This document shows positions 63,990 to 64,000 of a stretch of DNA of 64,000 nucleotides, piece by piece. The translations under genes and the position numbers were made by a program. Below the pieces are notes generated by a model. The model worked only from the letters and a program-made list of their open reading frames with translations. It had not been told where the DNA came from and did not search any database. Source of the DNA: Achromobacter insolitus (GTDB taxonomy: Bacteria > Pseudomonadota > Gammaproteobacteria > Burkholderiales > Burkholderiaceae_B); contig NZ_NJIF01000009.1 in NCBI RefSeq assembly GCF_002209555.1, positions 181,615 to 245,614 of the forward strand, in the 5' to 3' direction. Every line of letters starts with the position of its first letter. Position 1 is the stretch's first letter.

Positions 63990-64000
63990 GGGCGCGAGCC

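Larger units (their letters stand above)
63119..64000. repeat. Non-coding island rich in inverted repeats
   Basis: The last 880 bp contain no credible gene but at least six inverted repeats. These are 33-bp arms at 63186-63218/63315-63347 (one mismatch), a compound hairpin at 63441-63475, and 15-bp arms at 63612-63626/63660-63674. There is also a perfect 14-bp-arm hairpin at 63765-63798, and an 87-nt block present twice in opposite orientation. Short arms GGCTCGC (63885-63891) and GCGAGCC (63994-64000) flank the second copy and run to the window edge. Confidence 0.75.

Overview
The window is a GC-rich, gene-dense stretch of bacterial chromosome. Gene content and order point to a betaproteobacterium of the family Alcaligenaceae (Bordetella/Achromobacter-like). 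The signs are Bug-type solute-binding proteins, DUF4148 repeats, a Gram-negative trimeric porin, a DUF3683 FAD/Fe-S fusion oxidoreductase, a GbsR-like regulator ahead of cydABX-DC, and the kdsD-kdsC-lptCAB-hpf-ptsN-hprK order. The species call is inference. I see no phage, insertion sequence, CRISPR array, rRNA or tRNA.

Layout. 1-6.4 kb (minus strand): rsmB, a DUF4390 protein, an NtrY-like histidine kinase, an NtrX-like response regulator without an AAA+ domain, trkA, and the first codons of a probable trkH. 6.5-13.2 kb: mixed short genes (LysE exporter, small HTH protein, rimO, SMR pump with divergent HxlR regulator, ferritin-like protein, LOG-family hydrolase, HAD phosphatase, PPOX protein). 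13.2-16.1 kb: def-fmt facing dprA. 16.2-22.2 kb: HMG-CoA lyase, an amino-acid binding protein, aminotransferase, YggS, Bug protein. 22.2-31.8 kb: DUF3683 oxidoreductase, YqaA protein, ilvA, porin, DUF4148 protein, LysR regulator. 31.8-41 kb: apt, the cytochrome bd operon (regulator, cydA, cydB, cydX, cydD, cydC) and purT. 41-47.1 kb (plus strand): Kdo synthesis and LPS transport (kdsD, kdsC, lptC, lptA, lptB), then hpf, ptsN and hprK of the nitrogen-type PTS. 47.1-50.6 kb: a MocR-type regulator and two c-type cytochromes, sitting between hprK and rapZ. 50.7-56.6 kb: rapZ-rlpA, ogt, rsmI, yraN, diaA, a DolP-like BON lipoprotein and a TlpA-like thioredoxin. 56.7-63.1 kb: metQ with a structured leader, argB, a HAD phosphatase, slmA, and a DASS anion transporter paired with an Ldh_2 dehydrogenase. 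63.1-64 kb: a non-coding island rich in inverted repeats.

Functional themes: envelope biogenesis (LPS supply and export, septal RlpA, outer-membrane BON lipoprotein, porin), microaerobic respiration (cytochrome bd and c-type cytochromes), regulation of carbon/nitrogen/cell-wall balance (NtrYX-like pair, PtsN, HprK, RapZ) and translation housekeeping (RsmB, RimO, RsmI, Def, Fmt, HPF).

The least explained signals are in non-coding DNA. They are an 87-nt element present twice in opposite orientation in the terminal island, each copy apparently flanked by its own inverted arms; a roughly 90-nt hairpin element placed directly after the stop codons of def and argB; and a mutually exclusive hairpin leader ahead of metQ. 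The rpoN gene usually found between lptB and hpf is absent, which fits an NtrX-like regulator that has lost its sigma-54 activating domain.
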